The notes under the pieces were generated by a model. It made no database searches and had not been told where the DNA came from. It saw only the letters and a list, made by a program, of their open reading frames with translations. Source: Blastocatellia bacterium (GTDB lineage: Bacteria; Acidobacteriota; Blastocatellia; Pyrinomonadales; Pyrinomonadaceae). From it: a stretch of 64,000 nucleotides of DNA. Shown in pieces: positions 39,496 to 48,584 of this stretch (the stretch's first letter is position 1; the number at the start of each line of letters is the position of its first letter). Position numbers and translations under genes: made by a program. Location of the stretch: assembly GCA_016789265.1 (NCBI GenBank), contig JAEUQK010000020.1, positions 124,001 through 188,000 of the forward strand, given 5' to 3'.

Positions 39496-40008
39496 TTAGG
39501 CTGCGGCTCCCCCAACTGACGGCATTTCTTCTTTTGGCCGGATGATCGTTATCAGTGAGCCCGTATCATGGTTGATCTCTTTCCAAGACTCTATATTCAG
39601 ATCTATAACGGCGAGGGCCGCCGTCGGCATCGATTCGATCTTGCCTGTGAGGTGACGGATAAATCCCTCAATGCCGGGATTATGCCCGACGATCATTAAG
39701 GATGCGAGGTCGTCATTTGTTTCGCTAACGACTATCCTAAGAGAATTTGGGCTTGCCTCATATATACGATCATCAAAACTGAGGTTTTTTTCGACACCGA
39801 TCTCGTTTACAACAAGTTCGGCGGTCTGCCTCGCTCTTTTTGCCGGAGAACTGACGATCGCCGCCGGTGATAGTCCGCGCTCGACAATGAGCTTTCCCAT
39901 GAACGGAGCGGTTCTTAGGCCCCGTTCGTTTAAAGGACGTTCAAAATCCGAAAGGTTCGGATCGGTCCAACTTGATTTAGCGTGACGAAGGATGAGGATT
40001 CGTTTCAT
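39496..40008 (-). CDS. sixA: SixA-type phosphohistidine phosphatase
   Basis: Histidine-phosphatase-superfamily protein of 170 residues, the size of SixA, which removes phosphate from histidine phosphotransfer proteins. The active-site start RILILRHAKSSWTDPNLSDF has the RHA-K-S-x-W motif of SixA, and IVSSPAKRARQTAE plus LMIVGHNPGIEGFIRHL give the remaining catalytic His and Arg. It is upstream of the PhoB/PhoR-like pair on the same strand, which fits a role in phosphorelay tuning, but the link is only positional. Confidence 0.88.
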   Translation of the reverse strand: MKRILILRHAKSSWTDPNLSDFERPLNERGLRTAPFMGKLIVERGLSPAAIVSSPAKRARQTAELVVNEIGVEKNLSFDDRIYEASPNSLRIVVSETNDDLASLMIVGHNPGIEGFIRHLTGKIESMPTAALAVIDLNIESWKEINHDTGSLITIIRPKEEMPSVGGAAA

Positions 40009-40085
40009 TTTATGAGGTATGCCAGGTAGGAGACTCGGGAACTGACACGTTAGAGCTTTTTCATTTTGAATACTAACCGATTATT

Positions 40086-40114
40086 TTGTCAAAACCGCAG
40101 TTCATTAATATAAA
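40086..40114 (+). promoter_or_regulatory. promoter of the LytS-type kinase gene
   Basis: TTGTCA (40086-40091), a 17-nt spacer and TATAAA (40109-40114) match the sigma-70 consensus at five of six positions in each element. Transcription would start near 40121, 26 nt before ATG 40147. Confidence 0.65.
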
Positions 40115-40146
40115 ATTGCATTATAGGCACATTAAATCACACCATC

Positions 40147-42012
40147 ATGAATTCGATGGACTCATTAAATGCGGCACTTTTGGTAAACCTTCTCGGCTTC
40201 ACGGTTGGGGTGGCTTTATATGGGCTGCTTGCCATGATGGTGGTTCGCCATCGAGGTTCTTCGACTGCGAGAAACGTTGATGTTTTGCTGTTTACAACCG
40301 CGGCGCTTGGGATGGTTTGGAACATCGGCGAACTGATCGTGAGTGTCCAGCGAGATTTTGGCTTTACGCGTCCATTCCTGTTTCTGACCGCGGCGGCTTA
40401 TTCTGCTTTGGGCTTTCTGCCGTCGGTCGTTGTCCACTCGGCGCAGAATGAAGCGAAACGCAGCAAGATCCTTGCAGGTTTTGCTTACGCGATCAGTGTT
40501 TTTGCAGCACTATTGCATTTCCGCGCCGCGTTTCTCGGCGAGTTTGTTCCGTCGGCAGCGGCGCTTCAGATGCTGACGCTTGGCGCCGTCACCCTTGCCG
40601 GGGTCCTTTTGTTCTTCAATTTTCGCCAAACGTTGGAAAAAAAAGCGATCTGGGCGACCGCACTACTTGTTTTTGCGGTTTCCGCACTGCATCTGAGCAC
40701 GAATAAGGCCGAGACCTCATGGCTGGTCGAATTGGCTGCACATCAGTCCTCGCTTCCGCTTGCATTGGCGATCCTTTATCAGAATTTCAGGTTTGCATTT
40801 GCCGATCTGTTTCTAAAACGTGCGATCTCATTGATATTGATCACCTTTGTTGCGTTTGGGCTATACGTGGGCGTCGCTGCCCCGCTTCTTCGCTATCACG
40901 AGACCCACGACCGGAATGATGTCTTCGCTATCAGTCTGATCCTTACACTTTGGATCGCTACGGCACTTATATATCCACTACTTCATAAGCTTGCGGTATG
41001 GTTGGTCGATCGCATCATCTTGCGAAGAGTAGATTTCGATGAGCTGCAAAGACTGATAGATTCCGATATCGAATCAAAAGAGACGTCGGCCGAAGTGTTG
41101 GAAGCGGTTGCATTGCGATTGGCAAAAGCGATAACAGCACGCGAGTTCTCGTGGCGTGAACTTCCAAGTGATGTGAAGCTGCCTGCCGACTCGGTCGTGA
41201 TAGAGATCCCGACCGCCGAACAACCGCATTTTGAGATCGAATTCTCTAGGTTTGCAGGCGGGCGGCGACTGCTTTCGGATGAAACGGCACTGCTGGCTTC
41301 CATCGCAACTTCTACCGCAAGACGGATCGATTCGATACGAGTGATGCATGAACGCTGTGACCGAGAATTTAGAGAGCAAGAATATTCGAAACTTGCCACC
41401 GAAGCACAACTTAAAGCCCTCAGATCACAGGTGAACCCTCATTTTCTATTCAATGCGTTAACGACGATCGGATACCTAATAGAAGCGTCTCCGAAAAAAG
41501 CTGTCGAAACGCTGATGCATCTAACGAAGCTTTTGCGAGCTGTCTTGAAAACAACGGGTGAGTATTCGACACTCGGCGACGAGATACAATTGATAGAGGA
41601 CTACCTGGACATTGAACGGGCACGATTTGAAGAGCGATTAGTGGTGAAGATAGACGTGCCGTCCGAGCTGCGCGCGGTCTCGATCCCGCCGCTGATACTT
41701 CAACCACTCGCGGAAAACGCGATCAAGCACGGGATATCGGAGAGCAAGGAAGGCGGCCATTTGGTCATTTCCGCAGAAAAGCACAATGTGAATGATGCTG
41801 AGATTCTCAAGATGACGGTAAGGAACACGGTGGGTGCAAAGAAACTCCATGATGTTTCTCTTTCGAACGGGCTTGGCCTTCAGAATATCCGCGATCGATT
41901 GAAGGCTTATTTTGGTGCGGAAGCGACGCTTACGCTCGATTTCGGCTCGGACGGATGGACAACAGCCGAGGTCAAGATCCCTTTAGGAAGCGGTGCAAGG
42001 ATCGCTGCATAG
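40147..42012 (+). CDS. LytS-type sensor histidine kinase (His_kinase family), 7-8 TM sensor
   Basis: The 621-residue protein has an N-terminal sensor of about eight hydrophobic helices (residues 10-280), a linker of roughly 100 residues with a GAF-like pattern, and a C-terminal LytS-type kinase. SQVNPHFLFNALTTIGYLIE carries the phospho-accepting His, and IPPLILQPLAENAIKHGI and LGLQNIRDRLKAYFG are the N and G boxes of the ATPase domain. The partner LytTR regulator begins 2 nt after the stop. The signal is unknown. Confidence 0.88.
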   Translation: MNSMDSLNAALLVNLLGFTVGVALYGLLAMMVVRHRGSSTARNVDVLLFTTAALGMVWNIGELIVSVQRDFGFTRPFLFLTAAAYSALGFLPSVVVHSAQNEAKRSKILAGFAYAISVFAALLHFRAAFLGEFVPSAAALQMLTLGAVTLAGVLLFFNFRQTLEKKAIWATALLVFAVSALHLSTNKAETSWLVELAAHQSSLPLALAILYQNFRFAFADLFLKRAISLILITFVAFGLYVGVAAPLLRYHETHDRNDVFAISLILTLWIATALIYPLLHKLAVWLVDRIILRRVDFDELQRLIDSDIESKETSAEVLEAVALRLAKAITAREFSWRELPSDVKLPADSVVIEIPTAEQPHFEIEFSRFAGGRRLLSDETALLASIATSTARRIDSIRVMHERCDREFREQEYSKLATEAQLKALRSQVNPHFLFNALTTIGYLIEASPKKAVETLMHLTKLLRAVLKTTGEYSTLGDEIQLIEDYLDIERARFEERLVVKIDVPSELRAVSIPPLILQPLAENAIKHGISESKEGGHLVISAEKHNVNDAEILKMTVRNTVGAKKLHDVSLSNGLGLQNIRDRLKAYFGAEATLTLDFGSDGWTTAEVKIPLGSGARIAA

Positions 42013-42014
42013 GA

Positions 42015-42800
42015 ATGATGGGTCACAAACTGAGAGTCCTGATAGCCGATGACGAGCGTCCTTCGCGTGAGTATCTGAAGCGCCTGTTAAATGAAATACA
42101 AGAAGTGGAGATAATAGGCGAAGCGGAGAACGGAGGCGAGGCATTGGAGCTTATCGAATCATTAAAACCCGACCTTGCCTTGCTCGACCTTCAAATGCCG
42201 GTACTTTCGGGCATCGAGGTCGTTCGTGGTCTTAGAAAGACACAGATGCCGCTAACGGCGTTCGTCACGGCATTTGATGAGTACGCGGTCCAGGCATTTG
42301 AGTTGAACGCGGTCGATTATCTGCTCAAGCCTGTCGAGAAGAGCCGATTGTTGGACACCATATCTCGGGCAAAGGACCGCCTTGAGAACGACGACTGGAG
42401 ATCTTCAGAATCTGCCCGAATAAACAGCGCTGCCGAAACATATGCGGCGTCCGCGCGAAATGAACCGATCGAACGAATTCCGGTCCGAAAAAAAGACGAC
42501 ATTTTTCTAATTCCTGTGGCCGACGTTGCTTCCGTAATTGCTGACGGGGAACTTCTCCAGATCACCACGAATGACGCACGTCGTTACGTGATAAATTTTC
42601 GATTGAAGGACCTGGAAACGCGGCTGGACGAGGCCAAATTCGTACGTCTTTCAAGAGGTGCGATCGTTAATCTAAATTCGATCTCCAAGGTGTCGCCGAT
42701 GCCCGGAGGAACCTATTCGGTGTGTCTCCAAAACGGACAGGAAATTGAATCAAGCCGCCTGCAATCAAAGATCCTTCGTTCCAAACTCTTCAAGCTTTGA
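42015..42800 (+). CDS. LytTR-family response regulator
   Basis: From ATG 42015 the protein has 261 residues. The receiver holds LIADDERPSREYLKRLL, the phospho-acceptor Asp in LALLDLQMPVLSGIEVV and Lys in VDYLLKPVEKSRLLDTI; the C-terminal LytTR domain spans about 160-261 (IPVRKKDDIFLIPVADVASV through KFVRLSRGAIVNLNSISKV). It would bind direct repeats in target promoters. A candidate target, the TonB receptor, starts 124 nt downstream. The frame from 41955 overlaps the kinase and is rejected. Confidence 0.9.
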   Translation: MMGHKLRVLIADDERPSREYLKRLLNEIQEVEIIGEAENGGEALELIESLKPDLALLDLQMPVLSGIEVVRGLRKTQMPLTAFVTAFDEYAVQAFELNAVDYLLKPVEKSRLLDTISRAKDRLENDDWRSSESARINSAAETYAASARNEPIERIPVRKKDDIFLIPVADVASVIADGELLQITTNDARRYVINFRLKDLETRLDEAKFVRLSRGAIVNLNSISKVSPMPGGTYSVCLQNGQEIESSRLQSKILRSKLFKL

Positions 42801-42859
42801 TAGTCACCGAAAGGCTATTCAAACCGTTCATACCCGAATTATTACCATTCGTTGAAAAA

Positions 42860-42890
42860 TCGTAAACCTAAAGAGTTAATTCTCGTAAAC
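42860..42890 (+). promoter_or_regulatory. TCGTAAAC direct repeat, possible LytTR site
   Basis: TCGTAAAC occurs at 42860-42867 and 42883-42890, 23 bp apart, in the gap between the LytTR gene and the TonB receptor. LytTR proteins bind paired direct repeats about two turns apart; the reverse strand reads GTTTACGA, which partly fits known GTT-containing boxes. A weak -10 (TAGACT, 42903-42908) follows. Confidence 0.4.
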
Positions 42891-42924
42891 TATTCTGTTT
42901 GATAGACTTGGGAATTTTTCAACT

Positions 42925-45108
42925 ATGGATATGAGACCAATATTGATCACTGCCCTTCTCTTCGTGTTTTCGGCCGCTGTTTTCGGACAGGCCGGAAAGA
43001 TCTCTGGAACGGTCACGTTAAGTGATGACGGATCTGTAATGCATCAGGTTTCGATTCAGATCGCGGAACTTAAGCGGATCGTTTTTACCGACAAAAACGG
43101 TTATTACGAATTTACTAACGTACCAGCCGGTAAATATACGATCCACGCCCATCAGGAGGGATTTAACGATGCTTCGCAGAAGGTCGAACTGTTGGCCGGA
43201 GGAAGCGAAACGGTCGATATCAAATTGTCGATCGCGGGTCTCAAGGAACAAGTGACCGTCACAGCCAGCGGTACTGAGGAGTCAGCGTTTGAAGCGATCG
43301 CATCCGTAAGTACGCTCGATTCAAGTCAGATAACCACGCGGGCCGCCGTCGGCCTGGGTGATGTGCTCGATAACCAAGCCGGTGTATCCAAGCGATCTTC
43401 AGGGCCTGGGAATTCTCGCCCGGTGATCCGAGGGTTCGATGGCGACCGTGTAATGGTGACAAACGACGGTGTCAGCGTCGGTTCTCTGGCGTCGCAATCA
43501 GGCGACCACGCCGAACCGGTCGATACACTTGCAGTCGATCGAATCGAAGTCGTTAAAGGGCCAGCCACTTTGCTCTATGGCAGCAACGCGATCGGAGGGA
43601 TCGTGAACGCGATCAGCGGCCACGACGAAGAAAACCATCCTGGGCTTCGCGGATATCTTTCGACGATCGGCGGAACAAATAGCAGCCAGGCGGCCCTCAG
43701 CGGCGGTTTGGAGTACGGCATCGGCCGGTGGATGTTATGGGGAAGCGGAAGCGGCCAGCGAACCGGTGATTACACGGCCGGCGGTGATTTTGGCAAGGTC
43801 GTAAACTCCTTCACGCGTAACGCGAATGGAACCGGCGGATTTGGGTATTACGCTGACAAATTCTTTTTCAACAGCAATTACAATTACTATCAGAGTCGTT
43901 ACGGCATACCACTCGATATCTTTGAAGAAAACCCCGAAGACCGGGCACTGAATGTTCATCGAAATAATGTGAAGTTCAATCTCGGCTTCCGGGACGTGAA
44001 TGCGTTCGTGACCGGTGGAAAGTTCACGGTCGATCTGAGCCGATATAAACACACAGAGCTCGAAGACGACATTGTCGGAACAACATTTAGAAATAATGTT
44101 GATTCGTATCGGGCAATGTTCGACCAAAAGAAATACGGGAAATGGACGGGCCGGTTCGGCTTTCAGGGTTTTCAGCGAAGATTTTCGACGGTAGGTATTG
44201 AAACGCTTATCGATGGTCCGGTGGTACAGGATTCGTTTGCCGTTTTCGCACTTGAGGAGCTTAAGTTTGAACGTGTAAGCCTACAATTTGGCGCGCGTGT
44301 AGAGAATAATCGGCACGATCCAAAGAACCCTGAGTACGTGAACCGAAGCTTTACCGGATTCTCCGGTGCTGCAGGCGCAAGATTTGATCTATGGAAAGGT
44401 GGAGCATTCGTTGCGAACTATACTCACGCATACCGCGCACCTGCTTTGGAAGAGCTTTACAACAACGGCCCCCACGATGGAACACTCACGTTTGAGATCG
44501 GAAACCCGAATCTGAAGGCCGAGGTCAGCGACGGCATCGACTTTTCTCTTCGCCAACAGAACAAGAAACTGCGTGCGGAAGCAAACTTTTACTATTACAA
44601 GTTTCGCGATTTCGTATTTCTCGCACCGACCGGCGAAACCGACGAAGACAGCGGATTCTCCATCGCCGAATACCTTCAGGGTGACAGCCGTTTCTTGGGG
44701 ACGGAGTTGAGTTTGGATTATACGGCAACACCTTGGCTGAACGTCGTGACCGGGCTTGATTACGTCAGTGCCGAGCTTTCGGACGGGACGCCGTTACCAA
44801 GGATCGCCCCGCTTCGCGGACGATTTGGACTCGATCTTCATTACAAGAACCTGAGTGTCAAACCAGATGTGATCGGAGTAGCTGACCAAAGCAAAGTGTT
44901 TGTTAATGAGACCCGGACGCCCGGTTATGCGGTATTCAACATTACCGGCTCGTACGTGATATCGCAGCAGCACTTTGCGCATGTATTTTCCGTAAACGCA
45001 TTTAATCTAACCGACAAGCTTTACTACAATCACAACTCGTTCATAAAGAACATTTCACCGGAGATCGGCCGCGGGTTGCGACTAAGCTACACGGTCCGTT
45101 TCTTCTAA
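42925..45108 (+). CDS. TonB-dependent outer-membrane receptor, ZnuD-like
   Basis: The 727-residue protein has a signal peptide (ALLFVFSAAVFGQA), a carboxypeptidase-regulatory-like beta domain (about 23-95, KISGTVTLSDDGSVMHQVSI, then FTNVPAGKYTIHAHQEG), a plug and a 22-strand barrel ending in aromatic residues (LSYTVRFF). The plug phrases RPVIRGFDGDRVMVTNDGVS, then SGDHAEPVDTLAVDRIEVVK and GPATLLYGSNAIGGIVN match the ZnuD-like zinc receptor subgroup. The substrate is inferred, not shown. It lies downstream of a LytTR regulator with a direct repeat between them. Confidence 0.88.
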   Translation: MDMRPILITALLFVFSAAVFGQAGKISGTVTLSDDGSVMHQVSIQIAELKRIVFTDKNGYYEFTNVPAGKYTIHAHQEGFNDASQKVELLAGGSETVDIKLSIAGLKEQVTVTASGTEESAFEAIASVSTLDSSQITTRAAVGLGDVLDNQAGVSKRSSGPGNSRPVIRGFDGDRVMVTNDGVSVGSLASQSGDHAEPVDTLAVDRIEVVKGPATLLYGSNAIGGIVNAISGHDEENHPGLRGYLSTIGGTNSSQAALSGGLEYGIGRWMLWGSGSGQRTGDYTAGGDFGKVVNSFTRNANGTGGFGYYADKFFFNSNYNYYQSRYGIPLDIFEENPEDRALNVHRNNVKFNLGFRDVNAFVTGGKFTVDLSRYKHTELEDDIVGTTFRNNVDSYRAMFDQKKYGKWTGRFGFQGFQRRFSTVGIETLIDGPVVQDSFAVFALEELKFERVSLQFGARVENNRHDPKNPEYVNRSFTGFSGAAGARFDLWKGGAFVANYTHAYRAPALEELYNNGPHDGTLTFEIGNPNLKAEVSDGIDFSLRQQNKKLRAEANFYYYKFRDFVFLAPTGETDEDSGFSIAEYLQGDSRFLGTELSLDYTATPWLNVVTGLDYVSAELSDGTPLPRIAPLRGRFGLDLHYKNLSVKPDVIGVADQSKVFVNETRTPGYAVFNITGSYVISQQHFAHVFSVNAFNLTDKLYYNHNSFIKNISPEIGRGLRLSYTVRFF

Positions 45109-45127
45109 AGATCTCGAGCCCGGGAAG

Positions 45128-45156
45128 TGGGAACCTCCTGAAGATTCGTCTATAAT
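45128..45156 (+). promoter_or_regulatory. candidate promoter of the dienelactone hydrolase gene
   Basis: TATAAT at 45151-45156 is perfect; a weak -35 TGGGAA lies 17 nt upstream at 45128-45133. The phrase TCTATAATTC also occurs at 13791-13800. Confidence 0.5.
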
Positions 45157-45200
45157 TCGGATATCGAATATAAACAGATCTTCGGGAGGTTCTCGTTTTT

Positions 45201-45866
45201 ATGGGTTCGGAAACTTTAAGATTTGAAACTACAAACGGCCCGTCAACTGCGTATGCTGCGTTCCCCAACGGCGGAAGCGGCAAGGCTGTGGTGGTGATAC
45301 ATGAATGGTGGGGCCTGAACGATCACGTCAAAGACATAGTGAATCGCTACGCAGCTGAAGGATTTGTCGCAATCGCTCCTGATCTATATCGCGGAACGAT
45401 CGCAACGAACGCGGAAGATGCTTCGAAACTGATGCATGCTCTGCAGATCGACGACGGCCTGGACACAATACGCAACGCGATGTTCTCGGCCACGGAGAAA
45501 TACGGGATCTCACATTTCGGCATTACCGGATATTGCATGGGGGGCACGTTCGCTCTTCGCGCGGCGTGTGAACTTGAAGGGATAAGCGCTGCTGTTCCGT
45601 TTTATGGGGACATTCCCGGCGACGATGTCCTCCAACAACTCAAGGTTCCGACGATCTTTGTTTCGGGGACTCGCGACCAATGGATCTCACCGGAAAAAGT
45701 CGCCGGCTTGGAAGATGCCACCGAGCGATTTGAACTGCCGGTTCAGTCATTGAAATACGACGCCGACCACGCATTCTTCAACGATACGAGGCCGGAGGTA
45801 TATGACGCGACGGCTGCCGCAGATGCTTGGACAAAGGCCGTCGCTTTCTTCAACTCAAGGCTGTAA
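45201..45866 (+). CDS. dienelactone hydrolase family protein
   Basis: An alpha/beta hydrolase of 221 residues. The Cys nucleophile is C112 in GITGYCMGGTFALRA, with the acid Asp in FVSGTRDQWIS and the His in DADHAFFND. VVIHEWWGLNDHVKDIVNRY and PDLYRGTIA are the usual N-terminal phrases. The family opens lactone rings in aromatic degradation or acts on other esters; no degradation genes are nearby, so the substrate is unknown. A good promoter and a bidirectional terminator delimit it as a single-gene unit. Confidence 0.9.
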   Translation: MGSETLRFETTNGPSTAYAAFPNGGSGKAVVVIHEWWGLNDHVKDIVNRYAAEGFVAIAPDLYRGTIATNAEDASKLMHALQIDDGLDTIRNAMFSATEKYGISHFGITGYCMGGTFALRAACELEGISAAVPFYGDIPGDDVLQQLKVPTIFVSGTRDQWISPEKVAGLEDATERFELPVQSLKYDADHAFFNDTRPEVYDATAAADAWTKAVAFFNSRL

Positions 45867-45867
45867 A

Positions 45868-45908
45868 TGAAAAAGGCCGAAGCAATGGCTACGGCCTTTC
45901 CTTTCTTT
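45868..45908. terminator. bidirectional intrinsic terminator
   Basis: AAAGGCCG (45872-45879) and CGGCCTTT (45892-45899) are perfect arms, extended inside by AGC/GCT; the plus strand is followed by CCTTTCTTT and the minus strand by TTTTTCATTT. It serves the convergent dienelactone hydrolase and diguanylate cyclase genes. Confidence 0.8.
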
Positions 45909-45920
45909 AATTCAAGCTAA

Positions 45921-47135
45921 TCAAATTGAAACTCCATGAGGAGTTTCCGTGATTCCCGGAACGAATTTGGCGCGTTCGCGAACTCGACGTTTACGTTCCA
46001 GTTTTCGTACGTACATTGCGGCATCGGCTTCGTTAATAGCGGCTTCGAGATGTGATATGTCTGAGAAGTCGGTGAATCCCCACGATACACCTATGTCGAT
46101 CAGTTCACTGTTTTCTTCAAGTTGTATTCCGGTCAGAAGCGATTCAAGTTTTGTCATTCGTGTAAGGGCCATATCGGCGTCCATGCTTATCATGATGACA
46201 AAGAATTCATCACCGCCCCAGCGGTAAACCAGGTCCTCGGCCCTTATTAGATCGCGGATCGCCTTTGCGACAAGCCGAATTGCATGGTCCCCCGCATTGT
46301 GGCCAAATCGGTCGTTGATCGTCTTAAGGTCATCGATGTCGAAGAAACCCACACAGCCCGAGGTTTCCGTGTTCTCGTCGCCATGTTTCTTAACAAAGCC
46401 GTAAAATGCGTGGCGTGTAAAGGCGGCGGTCAATGGGTCCGTGTGCACAAGTTGTTCCAGTCTGCGGTTTGCCTCTTCAAGACGTTCGTGTGCGGAACGT
46501 GCGTCGAGAAGGACTTTTTCAAGAAGTACGATCACCATTCCGAAGCCCAAGGCAGTTTGCAGAACAAGATCGACAACGGAGTTGTAGGACAGGAAGTCGG
46601 TGTTGAATCGAATATAGATATTCGCGGTGTAGATCATCGAATAAAGTGCAAAATCGATCGTAAGCCCGGCAAGTGCAACGTGTAAAACCTTCCAACCAAA
46701 GCTGCGGATCGCGGATCTTCTTACGGCCAAAAATGATGCTCCGTATAATCCGGCCATTATCATTGAATGAATACTATAGACGTTGTTGAAGTCAGGCGTG
46801 ACCATCGGGAGGACAATGGAAACTATCAGGAAAGGCGTGAACCATAGTTCATGTTTAGTCTTGACGTCCCAATTGCCTGCGAGGCTTCGACATCCCGCGA
46901 GTAAGAGAAATCCGAAGAGATATTCACCTAGGTAATAATAGGCAAGCAGCAATGACCCGAAATCTTCGTAGCTGAACGCCAGCCGAAGGCAAATAAGTGA
47001 AAACGAGAGACACGACCATGCGATCGTCCAATATTTTAGGGCGGTGAGGCGCAGTGAGCGGCTCAATAACAGGCAAAGCACAGTTATTATGAAAACGCCG
47101 TTGAGCTGAATGATCAGGCCGACTTTTGAATCCAT
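45921..47135 (-). CDS. diguanylate cyclase with 7-TM sensor
   Basis: The 404-residue protein has about seven N-terminal membrane helices (residues 8-235) and a GGDEF domain that makes cyclic di-GMP from two GTP. The active site is VYRWGGDEFFVIMI near residue 318, preceded by TDPLTAAFTRHAFYGFV and DDLKTINDRFGHNAGDHAIR. An RxxD-type inhibitory site is not obvious at the expected distance. A promoter with a perfect TATAAT lies upstream. Confidence 0.88.
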   Translation of the reverse strand: MDSKVGLIIQLNGVFIITVLCLLLSRSLRLTALKYWTIAWSCLSFSLICLRLAFSYEDFGSLLLAYYYLGEYLFGFLLLAGCRSLAGNWDVKTKHELWFTPFLIVSIVLPMVTPDFNNVYSIHSMIMAGLYGASFLAVRRSAIRSFGWKVLHVALAGLTIDFALYSMIYTANIYIRFNTDFLSYNSVVDLVLQTALGFGMVIVLLEKVLLDARSAHERLEEANRRLEQLVHTDPLTAAFTRHAFYGFVKKHGDENTETSGCVGFFDIDDLKTINDRFGHNAGDHAIRLVAKAIRDLIRAEDLVYRWGGDEFFVIMISMDADMALTRMTKLESLLTGIQLEENSELIDIGVSWGFTDFSDISHLEAAINEADAAMYVRKLERKRRVRERAKFVPGITETPHGVSI

Positions 47136-47213
47136 CTTAGATCGGGAGGGCTATAAAAATACTCGATCAAACAAAAGGTGAGATGGGAAACGGATGAGAG
47201 AACCGCGCTGATG

Positions 47214-47260
47214 ATTATAATACTATCTGTTTAACAATGTCTATCATTATTTTAATAATG
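47214..47260 (-). promoter_or_regulatory. promoter and operator of the diguanylate cyclase gene
   Basis: On the minus strand TAGACA (47243-47238), an 18-nt spacer and TATAAT (47219-47214) form a strong promoter. Immediately upstream, 47245-47260 is the palindrome CATTATT-TT-AATAATG, placed where an activator or repressor could bind. The palindrome overlaps the end of the PfkB-type gene. Confidence 0.55.
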
Positions 47261-48179
47261 TTAGCAGTTCAATTGGGGTTGGCAGTGATGTTCGGGCACC
47301 GATGGCCCGACATTTCAGTGCGGCGACGGCGTTTGCCATCCGGGCACTATTTTCAACGGATTCTCCGTTTACTAAGCCATAAAGCAAGCCTGCACGAAAT
47401 GAATCACCCGCACCGGTGGTGTCTTTACATCCTCCGGGAACTTCAAATCCAGCAGTCTCAACAAACTCGCCATTACACCGGATGAGAGAACCTTCCTCGC
47501 CCAGTGTGATACCAACTATGGGCGATCCGAATTTTTCCTGCAAAGTGGTAAGCGCCGTGCGTTTGTCTTCGATCCCAAACATACGACCGGGAAGGTCGGC
47601 AGATGTGATCATAATATCCATCAGAGGAAGAAGTTCTTCTACGCCGTCAAATGTATTGTCGAGATCGATCGAGGTGACTGTTTCATTCTGTCTGGCAGCT
47701 TTCGCCAGTTCGATCGATGCCCGGGTATCGTGAGGCGTCAGATGAACGACCCCGGTCCGAGCCATGAGATCAAGAGGAATTCCGATGGGACCGTATGCAA
47801 GTTTCGGATCACGTTTCCAGATCACGGTTCGCTCACCGTTGCGGACGTCAATAATAATGAAGGCAATCTGCGTCGTAGCCCCTTTGATCTGATCGGCATA
47901 AGTGATATTTACACCCTCGTCTTTAAGACTCTGAATACCGAAGTCGCCGGCGGCGTCATCGCCGAATCGTCCGACATAACAAGTCTTAAGTCCTAGCCTC
48001 TGAAGTCCGACCATCGACGTTGCTATTTCGCCGCCGGCCGCCTGAATATAATCAGTCAATTCGATCTTGGAATTAAACGACGGATACTCGGGAACACGGA
48101 TCAGAAAGTCCACCGCGTTAGTGCCAAATCCCACGACATCGAATTCACGCCCCGCCTGAATAGAAAATGGAAACTTCAT
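47247..48179 (-). CDS. PfkB-family carbohydrate/nucleoside kinase
   Basis: The 310-residue protein shows the PfkB signatures: an N-terminal GG-rich region (YIQAAGGEIATSMVGLQRLG, about 43-62) and the catalytic CKDTTGAGDSFRAGLLYGLV near residue 255 with the DTTGAGD motif and base Asp. VGRFGDDAAGDFGIQSLKDE and VVHLTPHDTRASIEL also fit. The family phosphorylates sugars or nucleosides; the exact substrate cannot be inferred. The gene is single and divergent from the LysW-like gene. Confidence 0.88.
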   Translation of the reverse strand: MKFPFSIQAGREFDVVGFGTNAVDFLIRVPEYPSFNSKIELTDYIQAAGGEIATSMVGLQRLGLKTCYVGRFGDDAAGDFGIQSLKDEGVNITYADQIKGATTQIAFIIIDVRNGERTVIWKRDPKLAYGPIGIPLDLMARTGVVHLTPHDTRASIELAKAARQNETVTSIDLDNTFDGVEELLPLMDIMITSADLPGRMFGIEDKRTALTTLQEKFGSPIVGITLGEEGSLIRCNGEFVETAGFEVPGGCKDTTGAGDSFRAGLLYGLVNGESVENSARMANAVAALKCRAIGARTSLPTPIELLTLLK

Positions 48180-48264
48180 TGATTTCGCCGCACAGTGCCG
48201 CCTGAAAAAAGTTAATATTAAATTTCACACCTGCCTTGCAAGTGATCGCCGGGACAAGTTAGAT

Positions 48265-48293
48265 TTGTAAGCGTACGACGAGACCTTTATACC
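48265..48293 (+). promoter_or_regulatory. candidate promoter of the LysW-like gene
   Basis: TTGTAA (48265-48270), a 17-nt spacer and TATACC (48288-48293) match the consensus at four of six positions each. Transcription would start about 42 nt before ATG 48342. Confidence 0.5.
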
Positions 48294-48341
48294 AGCGTCC
48301 CGCAAGAAAACAATTTATAAGATTAATGGAGCAAATAGAAA

Positions 48342-48557
48342 ATGCCGACTGCAAATTGTCCCGAATGCGATGAAGAAGTTTATGTTGACGCCGATTCTGA
48401 ACAGGGCGATGTGGTAACGTGCGACGAATGCGGGGCCGGCCTGGTCGTTGTCGGTCTAGATCCCATAGAACTCGACCTCCGTGAGGTTTCAGAGGGCGAG
48501 GACGACTTTGACGACGCCGATTTCGATTCCTACGACTACGAAGACGACCGGTTTTGA
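48342..48557 (+). CDS. LysW-like small zinc-binding protein without the terminal EDWGE
   Basis: The 71-residue protein has a zinc ribbon with Cys at 6, 9, 27 and 30 (NCPECDEEVYVDADS, then VTCDECGAGLVVVGLDPIEL), very close to LysW/ArgW amino-group carrier proteins. In those proteins the chain ends EDWGE and the last Glu is attached to the substrate. Here the tail is a long acidic stretch ending DYEDDRF, so it should not work as a carrier in the usual way. No lysine or arginine genes are adjacent. A metal-binding adaptor role is possible. Confidence 0.75.
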   Translation: MPTANCPECDEEVYVDADSEQGDVVTCDECGAGLVVVGLDPIELDLREVSEGEDDFDDADFDSYDYEDDRF

Positions 48558-48584
48558 GCCCTATCAACTATTGTCGCCGCTTTA

